Source of the DNA: Solicoccozyma terricola
Taxonomy: Eukaryota; Basidiomycota; Tremellomycetes; Filobasidiales; Piskurozymaceae
NCBI GenBank assembly: GCA_001600875.1
Contig: BCLD01000012.1
Span: 236,978 to 300,977, forward strand
Length of the DNA stretch: 64,000 nucleotides
Direction: 5' to 3'
Part shown: positions 34,856-45,413 of the stretch, piece by piece
Position numbering within the stretch: the stretch's first letter is position 1
How the letters are laid out: the number at the start of each line of letters is the position of its first letter
Notes under the pieces: model-generated
Databases searched by the model: none
Seen by the model: only the letters and a program-made list of their open reading frames with translations
What the model was told of the DNA's origin: nothing
Position numbers and translations under genes: made by a program

Positions 34856-37322
34856 ATGCAGCCCATACTCCATGCATCGCGCGAAGCCGTCTTGCTCCAG
34901 TCAGAGATCCACAATGAACTCACACGTCGAGGAACTGTAGAGGCTGACGGTGAGCAAGCATCTCCGCTCCGGAGAGGGGAACGTTTTGCATGGCCACGCT
35001 GACATTCATCTGTATGGTCCACAGATCAGACCATGGCAGAGTATGTGACGGTCCTGTGCAGTGAGTAGCACTGTCGCCATAGGGCACCCCATGCATGCAA
35101 GCAGCTTATTTCTCCATTGCCACCCTTTACATCAGTCAACGAAAAGCCTATAGATCAGATCGGTCAGGAACTGGCTGATAGTGAGTCGGATAGGAGTCTC
35201 CCGTCAGAGTCGGATGATTCGCTGACAATCTGATCAATGTCACAGTCGGTGGTGCGGAATTCGGTTCGTCTGCAATACACCCATCTAAAATCTGATCCAC
35301 AACTTGACAGTCATACATCTGTCCCACCCTCCACAGATGCATCATTCCTTACATGGCTGTCCGACCGAGTCACCTCCATCAAATCCGGTACGACATCTTT
35401 CGACATCCCACAACCAGCTGCACCTATCGTGTCTGCCGCCACCGAACCTGTCTCAACCCGTCAACCTCGTGGTGATTCTGGGAATCGGTTACTGAGCCAC
35501 GCGTTGGCACCGATCGCTTCCGACCAGAGAACAGGACCGTCAGGACAGAAGAGAGGATTGTCGCCGGCGGCTTACGACGGTGGAAACAAGCGAAGATCGA
35601 CTGGCCTACCGAGCGGACCCAAGGCGATGCGGGATGATGATGAAGATGTCTCGATGAATGACGACCTGATCGACGGGAGAAGGGGCACTCGGAATGAGGG
35701 GTCAAGGTCTTTGATGGAGAGAATAGGAGAACCTGGTTTGCCGAATGGGTCTGTCGTTGATACTACTGGAGCTACAAGGCCATTACGGAATATGCGAGGG
35801 AGAGGTGGTCCCAGGATGGGAATGATGAACAGAGGTGAGTTGGCGCTGATGATGTCAGCTTGCTTCTTGGAAAGCTTACAGATTCCATGTCTCTTTCCAG
35901 GTGCCCCTCCCCACATGGGCCGTATGACACCAATGGAAATGCAAATGCAAGCTCAATTCCTGGCGATGCAACGGCAACAAATGGCGGGTATGCACCGTGG
36001 AGGCGGCTTCCCAATGGCCCCGATGGGCGGGGGCATGATAGATCCAATGGCCATGCAAGGCATGTTTATGCAGCAGCAAGAGCAGATGCAGCAGATGCAG
36101 GCGATGATGGAGCAGATGGCGCAGGCGGTCCAGAATGGCGGGGGGATGTCTCAGGTGAGTGCTTGCACGAGACATGGTCAGCTGAGCACCTCTGAGGAAG
36201 TCGCCCTTTCCGTCAACAGCCAATCAGACCCCAACCACCCACTGCGCAACCCGCACAAAAAATCGGTGAATACACCATCACCGCTCGTCGAGGTGTTACA
36301 CCGACGACAAAGGGCAGGGAAGCAACTGCGATTCCCGACAAGCCGCTGTCTTCGGATCTTTGCAAGTTCGGCGTCGGATGCACCAACATACGATGTCAAT
36401 TCAGTCACCCGAGTCCTGCCGCAACGGAGAGCAGTGGCATTGTACTGAAGACCGAAGCATGCCCACAAGGGAAGGCGTGCAAGGATTCGGACTGTCCTTA
36501 CAGCCACGTCAGTCCGGCGCAGGTTCATGGTGAGTTCGCAGTGTCTTCATGGTTGATGTCTCGTGACTGAGCATCGTTCCACCTGGTTTCTAGGAGAGGG
36601 GGCAGGTGAACGTCGAGTTCTGTGCAAGTTTCCTGTTTGTACCAACCCATCTTGTCAGTTCCGTCACGAGGATGCCGAGGGAAACCCGATTCCGCCTCCG
36701 GCTCTCACCCGCGCTGTGAAGAAAAACGAGGACGGCAACGAGGTCGACATGGACGCCGAGCACGATGAATGGGATGTTAAAGTCGGAGAAGGGACCGCGT
36801 CCGGCCTTGGGAATGCCAAATCCGAATCGGAAGTCCGAATGCAGCTCGACAATCCCCTCGGCGATTCAAAGAAGCCGGTTGCTACCAAGCCGCTGAATGG
36901 AACGATAGCTACTCCATGCAGATTTGGCTCTGGATGCACCAACAAGTTCTGCAAGTTTACTCATCCGATCGATACGCCGTGCCGGTTTGGCTCGCGATGT
37001 TTCAAGGGTAAGTTGGTTGGGCATACATTGTCAATCCAAACTCGACTGACACTTTCGGGTACTCGCAGAGGACTGCCCATACTCACATCCACCGGGCCGC
37101 AAAACTGCGTCCGTGTTCCCACCGTCAGCTCACCAAAACAAGTCGGTGTCCTTCAACCCGACCGCTCCTTCATTCAAGCCTGGACAACACATTAGCCAAC
37201 GAAAATTTGTCGACGAGAGTCAGCCGGTGACGAAGCTCATGGCGGAAGGCGAGCCGGAGATCAATGTGAAAGTGGAGGAGATAAAAGTGGAGGAGGCCGC
37301 GAACGGAGGGAAGATCGCTTGA
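34856..37322 (+). CDS. NAB2: Nuclear poly(A) RNA-binding protein Nab2 (CCCH fingers)
   Basis: Nab2/ZC3H14-type protein controlling poly(A) tail length and mRNA export. A PWI-like N-terminal domain is spread over five very short exons (MQPILHASREAVLL, then VNEKPIDQIGQELAD, then ASFLTWLSDRV). A basic/RGG segment follows (MRGRGGPRMGMMNRG), then a Met/Gln-rich stretch. Five CCCH fingers come next: CKFGVGCTNIRCQFSH, CPQGKACKDSDCPYSH, CKFPVCTNPSCQFRH, CRFGSGCTNKFCKFTH and CRFGSRCFKEDCPYSH (about 36350-37090). The tail is Lys/Glu-rich, ending AANGGKIA. Budding-yeast Nab2 has seven fingers, so this count is closer to metazoan ZC3H14 with five. The start at 34856 is chosen because it opens the N-terminal domain. 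Confidence 0.9.
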
Positions 37323-37467
37323 GGAAAAGCAAACCTGAGAGATGGCAGACGCAGTCTCGCCTGTAGCATACATGTTGCGCTCAACAAATCACATAATCAT
37401 CGCCCCTGTGACTATCTCAACAGTGCGTATTTATAGGATCCTATGTATATTTTGGTCCAACCTTTGT

Positions 37468-38524
37468 CTATTCGACGAAGCTTTTCCATACGACCACAGC
37501 ATCGACATACTCTTCTTCGCCGTTTGGACCAGTTTTCAGCCGTCCAGCGGCGGGAATCAGCCCGACTCGAGAGAACCCAAGGCGGTCCCAGATGGCGAGA
37601 GAGGCGAGGTTGTCTGCGAGTCAGGAAATCAGTTCCACAGATGCTTGATCCTGACATTGTTGTCGTGTCGACCTTACTTTTGTAAACGAGGTTGAAAACA
37701 GACCCGCGGTATCCTATTGATGCGTCGGTTTGCGGTCAGCGCTGATGCCAACTGTCAGCTAATTTATTGTCACTTACCAAGCATCGGACCATAGATCAGG
37801 TATGATTTGCCGAGAGTCATTCCAAGCTTATTGCCTCTGAAGAGACTTGGAATGAGAAAGCCAGCGTTCTGTTGAAGCCGAGCGTGACTGAGTGGGCAGC
37901 TGGAGGTTTGAGTTTAGGCATATGAACTCACACAGTTCTGCGGCAAAGATAGGCTTGGTTGTCAGCTCGACCTGTACCGAATTATGGAGCATCTCGTTGA
38001 TTCCTCCTCACATGAGAAGATCGTCCAGGATAATTGGGTTTACTGCCATACCCAAGTTAGTCTGCGCACAGGTCACAGCTGACGACCTCGCCTTACATGT
38101 AATAGCAACCTCCAATGCAGTCTTCCCATTTCCTCCCAGCACGAGCTGCCTCGATATCACCTGCGACGGGTGTCCCATCTGGGACCGCGTCCTCCACATC
38201 AGGACTAACTATACCGATGATGCCGGTTGCTCCGAAAAAGTATGCTGCGAATTGTTCCACCGTCTGCGGACCTTCCTGAGGGTAAGTTTTGCCGGCTAGG
38301 AAGTACAGATTATATTAGCAAGGTGACAAGCACCGCTAGAGTCGTAGAGACCACTGACCGGCCAGCTCTTCATTGAACAACGCAGCGAGGTACTCCACCG
38401 CATCTCGCGGCACGGTGGCCGCGGTGACGGGGAAGAGCCGCAGCAGTTTGCGCGACGGCAGACTGTATGCAAGCACCGGCAAGGTCTGAGTGGGTACAGG
38501 AGGTGGTATGGAGCCGTATGCCAT
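37468..38524 (-). CDS. GNAT-family N-acetyltransferase
   Basis: Acetyl-CoA-dependent acetyltransferase of fungal type; the acceptor is unknown. The N-terminal exon (MAYGSIPPPVPTQTLPVLAY) is followed by TVEQFAAYFFGATGIIGIVS and GGCYYIKPNYPGRSSH. After a microexon comes NAGFLIPSLFRGNKLGMTLG, the motif-A acetyl-CoA loop in the form RGNKLG, then YRGSVFNLVYKNNLASLAIW and LGFSRVGLIPAAGRL. The YIKPNYPGRSSH...NAGF arrangement is typical of a yeast/fungal GNAT group. The NAGF segment only joins through a 6-nt exon (AACTGT, 37932-37937) with proper splice sites on both sides. It ends VVVWKSFVE with TAG at 37468-37470, convergent with NAB2. Confidence 0.82.
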
Positions 38525-38602
38525 GGTGGGAGTGCGATTGATATTGTCATTATTGGTGAAACACGGTGGAGTTGACAGGACGTTGCCCCGATCTAATCTC
38601 TG

Positions 38603-38612
38603 TCACGTGACC
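38603..38612. promoter_or_regulatory. GTCACGTGAC palindrome, GNAT / unknown-gene promoter
   Basis: Perfect 10-bp palindrome in the 232-bp divergent promoter between 38524 and 38757. Confidence 0.4.
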
Positions 38613-38756
38613 GACGATCAGTTTGTTGACAATTCAACCTCGCAAACACCCGAACCAGCATACATGTATCCATCACACAGCTCACAGCTCACAGCTCATC
38701 TCTTGTCCATCTTCCACCCCTACACCTTGCCACATCTTGATCTCGGCTACCAATCC

Positions 38757-40800
38757 ATGGCGTCAAATCCAGCCATCGAAGCTCTGGCTACCGCCGACCA
38801 GCAAGCCGACCCACACGCCAACATCACTTCCTACATTCACGCCCAGCTTCCGTTTCACGACGAATATGCCGCCGAGGGAATGAAGTATTTCGAGAAATAT
38901 CTTGACTCGCATCGTCGTAGAGCGGACGCTTTGGCGAAGGCCGAAGGGACCGCCAGGTCCGAGGGATGTTCAGAAGGGAGTCGGGAAAGTACCTCCGTCA
39001 GACCGCGAGGAGTGGTTGCGAGGATGAGGACGAGGGAGGACATATCAGAGAGGAAACCTCGAGCAATGAGTGATACTCCGCCTTTGATCACCAGAAAGGA
39101 AATGGAGGCAAAGGCGGGGAAGACGGGTACGGAAAATCTCGTAAGGCAGCCAGCGACGAAGAAGCAGAAGGTTGCCCCTGCAAAGGCGATTGAGATGAAA
39201 CTTCGCGACTCCGTCCTGAAGCCAATCAACGATCACAACAACAACCCTCAAAATGACCTCGCTACTCGCATCAAAGCTAAAGATGTCAAGAGACCGGAGA
39301 AAGTGGTCAGCAAATCGAAAGGGAAAGGGAAGGACCAACCGAAGGGTGACCAAGTGATGTCGGACCCAGATCGCAAGGCTCGTAAGTGCTTATACCTTAT
39401 CGGAATGATTCTCAGTCTGATGCCAACGCTACACAACAGGTCTCGAAGACCGCAAAACTCGACGTCGCCAGAACGCAGCTATCAAGGCGCAGCCGACTGA
39501 TCCCACCAGAGCAAAGGCGAAGCAAACGCGCCAGGCGGACAACGATTCAGACGCGATGTCAAGATCATTCTATGATCTCAATATAACAAAGCCCAAGGAG
39601 AAGGGCGCCAAAGGAAAGAGTGTTGTTGCCGCCAGTATGAAGGCCAAGACGGAAAAGGGGATGGCGCTGTTAGCTGCTTTCGAAGCGAAAAATATCGGCG
39701 GGACTGGCGGGAGAATCACGGTGAGACTTCCCTGCCCTTGTCACAAAACCAGGTTCATGTACTGATTTTGCCCTTGCTATACAGATCAATCCACTGAGGA
39801 AAGGCTTCCTCGGGCGCAGTACGTCTGTAAACCTGAATGCGAAGCTTGCCGCGGCAGGTATCAAAGGGAGACTTCGAGGACATGGTGAGGCATTGCCAAT
39901 TATAACGGAATGCGATAATTGTGCTACCACTTACGGAACTCGCTCACAGTTCCCGATCTAGCGCCGGCACCACAGAAGGCCTCCTGCAAGCGCAAGCATC
40001 CCTCTTCTGCAACTGACGTGGTCACGATGCCAGCTGCATCCTCAGCGTCGTCCGCTCCAGAATCGCAGTCCCAACTCAGCAGAGTTAAATTCAGAGACAA
40101 CATCCGACCGGACAAGGCAGATGAGGTGTCGAAGCGAAATGGCAGAGGGGTTCGCCAAGCTGACAAGTCAAGAAGGCAACAAGAAGATGGTTCTTCCAGC
40201 TGGCCCGATGAAGAGGAAGCGGAACTCGAGCAAAATGCTATCAAATCGGTCGCAACGCCGAGTGAACTATCCGAAGCAGAAGTCGCATCTGAAATTGGAG
40301 ACCATGACAATGACCATCATAATCCGCTCACTACATCTCTTCCAAACCATCGCCACTCGCTGACACATGAACCGATGGCTGCACCACTTGAGACAGTTCA
40401 ACAACTCCTTCGTGACAATATAGAGGAACAATCTCCCGATGTCAATGAAAGTCAACCCGCAATTCGACGTCAGCATCGCATGCTACCCCGCCAATGGCAA
40501 GCCCTTGATCGATACGAAGCTGGCGAACTCACTACGGCCCCTCAAGGACAATATCAACAAGCGGGTGACTACGCGGCAGGCGAACCCGATATGGCGCACC
40601 GTCATCTTCAGCAGGATATCGCTCATGTGTATTACCAACACGGCGACGAGTTAGAACTATCAGATAGCGCATCCGATGGTATGGATATTTGTGACGAAGT
40701 CGACAACGAGCTACCGCTCCCATCTTCGAATGTCATCGACATGTTCGGTACGACAGCGGACGACGTGCAGCGCAGGCTGTGGAGAAGGCGGCAGCGATGA
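38757..40800 (+). CDS. Hypothetical basic, probably nuclear protein
   Basis: Four exons, mostly charged and disordered, over 600 residues. It begins MASNPAIEALATADQQAD with a short helical region (HDEYAAEGMKYFEKYLDSHRR), then Lys/Arg-rich stretches. The best candidate folded or conserved segment is FYDLNITKPKEKGAKG followed by KGMALLAAFEAKNIGG and NPLRKGFLGRSTSVNLNAKL (about 39565-39870). The C-terminal half is Gln/Glu/Ser-rich and ends DMFGTTADDVQRRLWRRRQR. I recognise no family. Abundant basic clusters and SP/TP sites suggest a chromatin or spindle-associated regulator, but this is a guess. A further in-frame ATG at 38490 lies inside the GNAT gene and was not used. Confidence 0.65.
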
Positions 40801-40882
40801 AAGGAGCGACATGGAGGTGAAAGAATATCATTTCCACCTGTTCATTTTTCTTCACTTGTTATACGCTGGCATACATTTTTCC

Positions 40883-41953
40883 TTAGTCGACCTTCCGGTC
40901 AAATGATGGCCTGATTGGCGAGAACGTCATCGGTATTCCCTTTTCTGACGATTTGCCGTCCGCACCCGAGTTGTTCCAGTATACGATCATCTGTACCACC
41001 AAGACAGCGTTAAGCGCTCCCGCGAGAGCGAATCCCCACCACATCAAATTGTCGCCAGTCTCCTGGCTAGTAGTGAAGAGACGAGCTAGGCATCCAAGGA
41101 AAGCGTTGAAGACGGCGAAGGCGGACAGGTTGCCCGTCGATTTAAGCTGATAGTTAGACAAGATCTGAGGAGCCTTGGAGACAAGGGCCAATGGCACAGT
41201 CGATGCTTGTAGGAAGGAGACTACCTCGAAGATACAGTTCAGCATTGTATTGTATATGGCGCGACTCCTCCACTCACGCAAAGAGGGAGACACCAGCGAC
41301 TCGGACGCGAGCAGGACTGATGTCACGACAACAATCACGGCTCCTACCAACACGCCGCTCAGGTTTCCACTTGCCCTCACTGAACCACCAGCGGTAAGTT
41401 GCCGTGAGCCTGCTGCTCCTACGCCAGAGTGCCAGACGATCAATAGAGTGATGACCACGTTCTGGATGGTGAGGAAGAAATTCTCGCCGTATGTAGAGAA
41501 AGGGAACTTGCTTCGAGCTGCATAAGCTAGGGAGATCGCATAAGCGATGGTCTCAAGAACCTGTCCCGAGATGGATATCAGCCAAGGGGGAATGCCCATA
41601 AGATGATACCGGACAACTCACGTAGGCTGGAAGTGACAGGCCTCTTGCCGACCTGGTTGACACAATCTTTAGGATTTGGGGTACTTTGACGATGCTGCCT
41701 CCCAAAACGATACCGAGGCCGAGACCTTTCGATATGGAGTATTTGATACAGTCTACATCAGAGAGATCAAAGTTCCAAATAAGTGAGTGATAGCACTTCT
41801 ACGCTGGGCAAGAACATGTATTTGTCAATCAGAGGGACGGCTGATGGTGCGGAACCGAAAACGGACCTCTCCAATTAGACCTTCAGCTGGTGTACGCAGG
41901 AATCCCGGGATGTGATGGGTGACGGAAGTGACCGCAGCTTGCAAGATGTCCAT
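40883..41953 (-). CDS. MPDU1: MPDU1 homologue (mannose-P-dolichol utilisation, PQ-loop)
   Basis: ER membrane protein needed for use of dolichol-phosphate-linked sugars in glycan and GPI synthesis in animals. The N-terminal exons read MDILQAAVTSVTHHIPGFLR and then KGLGLGIVLGGSIVKVPQIL, the first PQ-loop. The large last exon has several helices (ENFFLTIQNVVITLLIVWHS and GNLSGVLVGAVIVVVTSVLL). The second PQ motif is VSKAPQILSNYQLKSTGNLS, followed by AFLGCLARLFTTSQE and a final helix ending MIVYWNNSGADGK. Two PQ loops and about seven helices fit the family. Tail-to-tail with the preceding gene (82 bp). Confidence 0.87.
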
Positions 41954-42052
41954 ATTGAGGGACCTTGCTGATCGAGGTTAGGGAGATGGTCTTGAACACC
42001 TAGCGAGTTGTGGTGGTGGAATGTCCCTCAGGCTCGCGTGGCACATGGACAG

Positions 42053-42062
42053 GTCACGTGAC
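42053..42062. promoter_or_regulatory. GTCACGTGAC palindrome upstream of MPDU1 homologue
   Basis: Perfect 10-bp palindrome 100 bp upstream of the MPDU1 start, identical to the one at 38603. Confidence 0.4.
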
Positions 42063-42219
42063 GGTGGCGGTGGCGGTGGCGACGTGGATGGGTGCATGGA
42101 ATGTACTCTCTACAGATCATTACAGGACTAGTGATACACCCTCATACAGTGGTGTCTATAACATGGAGGAGAATGGGTTGGCAAGGTTGGTACGGAGTCG
42201 TTTCGCGAGGTCGCGTTGC

Positions 42220-45027
42220 TCAGAAGCGGTCAGAACCACCGAATGACCGCCGCGGTGCTCCGCCGTCGGACGATGTTCGACCAGATGACCTGTCACCAAA
42301 GGACGACCTCCCTGAGTTTCCAGAGCTTCCCGAGCTCCTATCTCCGCCATAAGCGCTCCTGTCTCCTCCATATGAACTCCTGTCTCCTCCATATGAACTC
42401 CTCTCTCCTCCATATGAACTCCTCTCTCCTCCATATGAGCTCCTCGCGCCTCCGTAGGAAGCACCACCACGATCTGGCCTATCGCGCGAAAAGCTCGATC
42501 CCACTCGTTTTCCAAACGATCCTGATCGATTGTTACGAGCAGGAGCTCTGTCTGATCGAACACCGAGCTTCGCAAGGAACGACGGGGAGACGTAAGGTGC
42601 CTCAGCAAGACCTCCAGCCTCCACAGCCCAATTCTGGAGAGCCTTGACGACGCTCATGGAAGACATGCCGAGAGAATCGACCTTGCTGACGTAGTATCCG
42701 AGGGAAGAGGAGAAGACATCATGGACGGCCTCCGGGTCGAGGGTGGTAACGAGATCCTCGACAGCTTGAGGCATGGTAGCGTTTCGAGGTGCGAAAGCAG
42801 GTATCGTCATGGGCAACGCTGGCTTGCCAGTGAAAGCGCCACGGGCTGGCTTGCGCATGCTCTGATGATCCTTCATTGGCGACAGACCGCGCGCCACAGC
42901 ATACGCTGAAGGGTCTTCGTCAAATTCGGCTGCCATCGCCTCCACATCCTCCGCAATTTTCTCCACCGATGTTTCCTGGATTGGAACCTTCCTGAGCTCC
43001 TTCATCCATTGACCCTCCCAAGGTAGCAGCACAAGATCTCCTCGTCCCGTAAGAGATCCTCCTCGACCAGTTCGACCGACTCGGTGGATATACTGCTCAG
43101 CCGTTCCGGGAATGTTTACCTGAATGACGCGGGTGACTCCTGGGTAGTCGACACCACGAGCGGACACGTCCGAGGTCACAAGAATCGAAGCGCCGGACTG
43201 GTCCTGCCTGAATGAGTCGGAAGAGCGCGATCGTCTACGTTGATCAAGCTTGGAGTGGATCTCGTAGATGTGAGTACGACGACCCATTGGAAGGGAGCTC
43301 ACGAGCTCGCGGAGGAAAGTTGCGTAAAGCTGGGTGAGTTTCGTTGTAGGGAGGAAAACGATGGCTTTTGAGGCGCCAGGGTTGGTCAGTTGATCGTGGG
43401 CGAGTAGACGAAGAACATGAGGGAGTTGATCTTTCGCGCTCGGGAGTACAGTGGCGTATTGCGGGATGTGCATGTGGGTGTTAGATTCGTTGGCGGGAAC
43501 ACAATCGATCACGCCGTGATTCCGGTCGAGCGACTTCTTGGCGATATCGCGGATAGCAGGTGAGACTGTTGCGGAGAAGAGGAAAGTTTGACGGGCTTTG
43601 GGAAGTTTCTCAAGGATGAAGTTGAGGTCTGCGGAGAAGCCCATGTCGAGGAGGGTATCGGCTTCGTCGAGAACAAGCTGTTCGGAGGCAAGTTCGTTTG
43701 TCAGTTCCAGATATGCCAATAGATGGGGAGCCAGACTTTGTCTCACCAACTGTGTCGCGCCCAATCCTGCCCTGACCATATCTCCGTCTGAGGTCGAATC
43801 TTCCAGTAGATCCCTCAATCTTCCGGGAGTTGCTACGACGACGTCCAAACGTCCCCTGCTCCAGTTTCGAAGTTGATTTCGTCGGCTTTCACCTCCAACC
43901 AGAAGCTGAACCTCGTACTCCTTGTGATGAGTCATGAGTTTGGTGGCCTCGGCGGCGATCTGGGTGGCAAGTTCTCGAGTGGGCGAGATAACGAGTGTTC
44001 CGGCTGATGAGCGTGAGAAGGCTCCTGGTGGATGGAAGGGAACAATGTTCGGTATAAGGTTGTGTTTGAATTCCTAGGCCGGCGCGAATGGTCGCAGCAT
44101 GTACTCACGTTGAACACGCCCCCTCTCATGAGGAGTATATCTCTCTCCATCGTCTTTGAAGATGATCTCCTTTTCTATCTTGTGTTTCCTTGCCTCGATA
44201 CCAGGAACGAGGAAAGCCTGTGAAACGGATGTAGGGTTAATTTGGAAAGTTTCGTCGTCCGATTTGCTAGCTTGTCATTTTACTCACAACAGTCTTTCCA
44301 GTTCCAGTCTTGGCCTAACGGTGAGGGTGTGCTTTTGGGTTTCAGCGAACTCCTCACGCCTAGAACGCAATGCCGCCTCCTTCTCATCTCAACTCACCTT
44401 GACCAAAAGATCCTGCTTTTCTCCGACCTTGTTCGAGTCGATCTTCTCCTCGCCCTCAACCTCGGGCTCTCCTGTCCTCTTCTTCACTCCGATCAAGCCC
44501 GGCATCAGTCCCAAAACTCTCTCTTGCACATCGCTCATCTCGGTGAATTTGAATGGTCGAACGGTGAGTGCTTTGAGGGTATCATGGGAGACTGAGCCTT
44601 TGAGAGATTGGAAGGGCACAGTGGTGGATATTGGTTCCTCTGGGCTTCCGAGAGGGTCGACTTGAAAGTCACCCTCATCTTCGAGCTCGATTTGACGTGC
44701 TGCTGTCGCAGCTGAAGCGAGGGATCGGGAGACCACGGAGATCGACGACAGAGGAGCCAAGCCTGTGACGGCGAGGAAACAATGGTTTTAGGGTTAGCAA
44801 CGTGTTGTTTTCCGCAAAAGCCGCGCAGCGATTTGTCGGCTGAAAAGCTCACCAAATCGGGGGTTTGCGACGGTGATCGTAGAAATTGTGTTCCTAGCGA
44901 ATGCTGGTAAGGGCGATCTACGTGACAGCGCAGTGGACAAGGAGCGAGCTGCGGAGAATGCAGTGGTGGGCAGCCTGGAAGCCGAAGCCCCGAGGGATGC
45001 GATTCTGTACGCTGATCTTGACAGCAT
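42220..45027 (-). CDS. MSS116: Mitochondrial DEAD-box RNA helicase (Mss116-like)
   Basis: ATP-dependent RNA helicase, probably assisting mitochondrial intron splicing. The N-terminus MLSRSAYRIASLGASASRLP is Arg/Ser/Ala-rich without acids, a mitochondrial presequence. Motifs in order: Q-like EMSDVQERVL, I AKTGTGKT, Ia PTRELA, GG, Ib TPGR, II DEAD in LVLDEADTLLDMGF, III SAT, IV VFLPTT, V SARGVDYPGV and VI HRVGRTGRGG. A helical C-terminal extension follows, then a tail of about six SYGGERS/SYGGDRS heptad repeats (42345-42460) and RSSFGDRSSGR. A 66-bp segment just before the DEAD box (about 43680-43745, GTGAGA to CAG) has no stop and is in frame but interrupts conserved sequence, so it is probably an intron. 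Confidence 0.88.
42345..42460 (-). repeat. 21-bp tandem repeats encoding SYGGxRS
   Basis: About six 21-bp units (CTCCATATGAACTCCT core on the plus strand) in the helicase gene's C-terminal coding region. They give an arginine/glycine-rich RNA-binding tail and are prone to copy-number change. Confidence 0.85.
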
Positions 45028-45117
45028 TTGAGGTGGATGGATATGGGATAGAAGCTGTTGAAACCTGTTCTAGTTGGGTTGCGGCTCAAAAAAGAATCTG
45101 GCTCGGTGGTGACACAC

Positions 45118-45123
45118 CACGTG
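45118..45123. promoter_or_regulatory. CACGTG box, MSS116 / SHMT promoter
   Basis: Hexamer in CCACGTGAC, 91 bp from the helicase start and 291 bp from the SHMT start. Confidence 0.35.
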
Positions 45124-45170
45124 ACACGAAAACATTAAATATTAAATATTAAACCACTCGCCACCCAAAA

Positions 45171-45276
45171 TCCGCGGTGTCTCCCGGGAGCGAGTGAATC
45201 CGCGGTGTTCCCCCCCCCCTCTCCCGGAGCGGGTGAATCCGCGGTGTTCCCGGGTTCCTTCGGGTCCGGTTCACCC
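45171..45276. repeat. Three tandem copies of TCCGCGGTGT...GTGAA unit
   Basis: Units at 45171-45198, 45199-45238 and 45239-45276 each start TCCGCGGTGT, continue with a CCC(GG) core and end near GGTGAA or GGTTCACC. The middle copy is expanded by a C-run. They lie about 140-240 bp upstream of the SHMT start. Confidence 0.8.
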
Positions 45277-45413
45277 CCTGTGACGTGTCATTTCTTTTAT
45301 CATTTGCGCGATTTATTTAGAGCCGCCGTCTGACTCGCAACTGGAAAAGTCATTCCGTCCTCACAACCTCCCCCAAGCCCCCAGCCCTCAGCCCTCATCT
45401 CAGATCAGCACTG

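Larger units (their letters stand above)
45028..45413. promoter_or_regulatory. Divergent promoter MSS116 / SHMT with tandem repeat
   Basis: 386 bp with a CACGTG at 45118-45123, an AT-rich ATTAAAT repeat (45133-45151), three copies of a GC-rich unit (45171-45276) and a pyrimidine-rich leader before the SHMT ATG. Confidence 0.55.

Noticed and set aside
28122..37322. A functional cluster of RNA and translation genes (CWC27, TIF11, TMA64, NAB2)
   Set aside because: Genes are on both strands with separate promoters; housekeeping genes are common, so neighbourhood here is most simply chance.
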